From positions 11,202-17,739 of the forward strand of contig DAZF01000041.1 in NCBI GenBank assembly GCA_002507205.1: a DNA stretch of 6,538 nt. The letters are read 5' to 3'. Every line of letters begins with the position of its first letter. Within the stretch, counting starts at the first letter, position 1. The stretch comes from Methanolobus sp. UBA32 (lineage in GTDB: Archaea > Halobacteriota > Methanosarcinia > Methanosarcinales > Methanosarcinaceae). A program made the position numbers and the translations under genes. The notes below the pieces were generated by a model. It saw nothing but the letters and a program-made list of their open reading frames with translations, was not told the DNA's origin and did not search any database. Shown here one piece after another: positions 5,694 to 6,538 of this stretch.

Positions 5694-6538
5694 ATGGATT
5701 TGATCGAGGAGATTAAAAAACGTTCATTACATGTCGACAAGGGGATCGAGGAATACCTCCCCATCGACAAACCATATGAGCTTTACAAGGCAGCCAGATA
5801 CCTTCCTGATGCAGGAGGTAAAAGGCTTCGTCCGGCAACAGTAATTCTTGCAGCAGAAGCTGTAGGTTCTGACCTTGAAACTGTTCTTCCAGCCGCAGTA
5901 GCTGTGGAGCTTGTTCATAATTTCACACTTGTCCATGACGATATAATGGACAGGGATGACATACGCCGCGGAATGCCTGCGGTCCATGTCAAATGGGGAG
6001 AAGCAGGAGCCATCCTTGCCGGTGATACCCTTTACTCAAAGGCTTTTGAGATACTTACACATGCATCAGGAAAACCGGAGCGTATCCTGAAATGTATTGA
6101 CATACTTTCCAAGACATGCAGAGATATCTGTGAAGGCCAGTGGATGGATGTGGAGTTTGAGAGTCGCACAGACGTTACAAAGGAAGAATATCTCGAAATG
6201 ATAGAGAAGAAAACCGGTGTACTCTATGCTGCTTCCATGGAAATCGGCGCAATTCTTGGCGGTGCATCTAAAGAAGTCGCTGATGCGTTCTACGAGTGTG
6301 GAAGGCTGATAGGCATCGCTTTCCAGATATACGATGATGTCATTGACATGACAACTCCCGCAGAAGCACTTGGAAAGGTCAGAGGCAGTGACCTTATGGA
6401 AGGCAAGAAGACACTCATAGCCATACACGCCCTGAACAATGGTGTGGAGCTTAAGATCTTCGGAAAGGGAGAAGCTACAACAGAAGAGATCAATGCAGCA
6501 GTTCACCAGCTCGAGGAAGCAGGATCCATTGATTATGT
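5694..6538 (+). CDS. idsA: geranylgeranyl diphosphate synthase (short-chain trans-prenyltransferase), 3'-truncated by the window edge
   Basis: The enzyme condenses DMAPP with IPP units to the C20 compound GGPP, precursor of the phytanyl chains of archaeal ether lipids; related archaeal enzymes can also release farnesyl diphosphate. The frame is open to the window end and 281 residues are seen, out of roughly 320 expected. Motifs are GGKRLRP (41-47), the first aspartate-rich motif DDIMD (82-86), GDTLYSKAFE (110-119), the second aspartate-rich motif DDVID (214-218) in QIYDDVID, and GSDLMEGKKT (231-240). F77, five residues before the first aspartate motif, and the FTLVHDD context fit archaeal GGPP synthases, where a bulky residue near here helps set chain length. 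Two in-frame ATGs compete. The one at 5694 has AGGG (5684-5687) at a 6-base spacing; the one at 5688 touches AGGG and would add only Met-Phe. The gene probably shares the RNase J transcript. Confidence 0.94.
   Translation, partial: MDLIEEIKKRSLHVDKGIEEYLPIDKPYELYKAARYLPDAGGKRLRPATVILAAEAVGSDLETVLPAAVAVELVHNFTLVHDDIMDRDDIRRGMPAVHVKWGEAGAILAGDTLYSKAFEILTHASGKPERILKCIDILSKTCRDICEGQWMDVEFESRTDVTKEEYLEMIEKKTGVLYAASMEIGAILGGASKEVADAFYECGRLIGIAFQIYDDVIDMTTPAEALGKVRGSDLMEGKKTLIAIHALNNGVELKIFGKGEATTEEINAAVHQLEEAGSIDY

Noticed and set aside
6066..6506. Antisense open frame of 146 codons opposite the GGPP synthase gene
   Set aside because: The + strand encodes the conserved prenyltransferase core here, including both aspartate-rich motifs. 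The antisense product is Cys- and Ser-rich with no recognisable motif and is a shadow frame.
1..6538. Mobile element, defence system, CRISPR array or recently transferred gene
   Set aside because: No transposase, integrase, tRNA, direct repeat or spacer pattern is visible. Gene order and products are conserved housekeeping functions, and no gene stands out by eye in composition.

Overview
The window looks like a piece of a methanogenic archaeal chromosome, most likely Methanosarcinaceae (the Methanosarcina / Methanolobus / Methanococcoides group). Three things point there. The ribosomal protein S2 is archaeal. The mevalonate kinase closely resembles what I remember of the Methanosarcina mazei enzyme. 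The gene order (rpsB, MEMO, mevalonate kinase, isopentenyl phosphate kinase, type 2 IPP isomerase, RNase J, GGPP synthase) is one I associate with euryarchaeal methanogens. The genus is inferred from memory, not from a search.

Layout: all seven genes are on the + strand and fill almost the whole window. The 3' part of rpsB (uS2) runs from the left edge to 565. A 72-base gap holds a weak TATA-like element and a clear Shine-Dalgarno sequence (GGTGAT) for a MEMO-family gene (638-1435). Mevalonate kinase follows after 23 bases (1459-2376). Isopentenyl phosphate kinase overlaps its end by 8 bases (2369-3145). The FMN-dependent isomerase fni starts 16 bases later (3162-4265). A 60-base gap then carries a good archaeal TATA box and opens a second transcription block: an archaeal RNase J (4326-5672) and, about 20 bases on, a geranylgeranyl diphosphate synthase that runs off the right edge (5694 onward).

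How the genes work together: four of them are steps on the route to archaeal membrane lipids. Mevalonate becomes mevalonate 5-phosphate (MVK). Isopentenyl phosphate becomes IPP (IPK), IPP is isomerised to DMAPP (Fni), and both are condensed to GGPP (IdsA), the C20 precursor of ether-lipid chains. The middle steps, from mevalonate 5-phosphate to isopentenyl phosphate, are not encoded here. The MVK plus IPK pairing fits the archaeal modified mevalonate pathways. uS2 and RNase J link the locus to translation and RNA turnover. The MEMO protein has no settled role in archaea and is the least understood gene here.

I found no mobile element, CRISPR array, tRNA or rRNA gene, pseudogene or frameshift. 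No stretch over 300 bases lacks a gene. The window is a conserved housekeeping region, and I do not see a clearly new system in it. The open questions are the role of MEMO, the placement of RNase J with its own promoter, and an altered loop in IPK.
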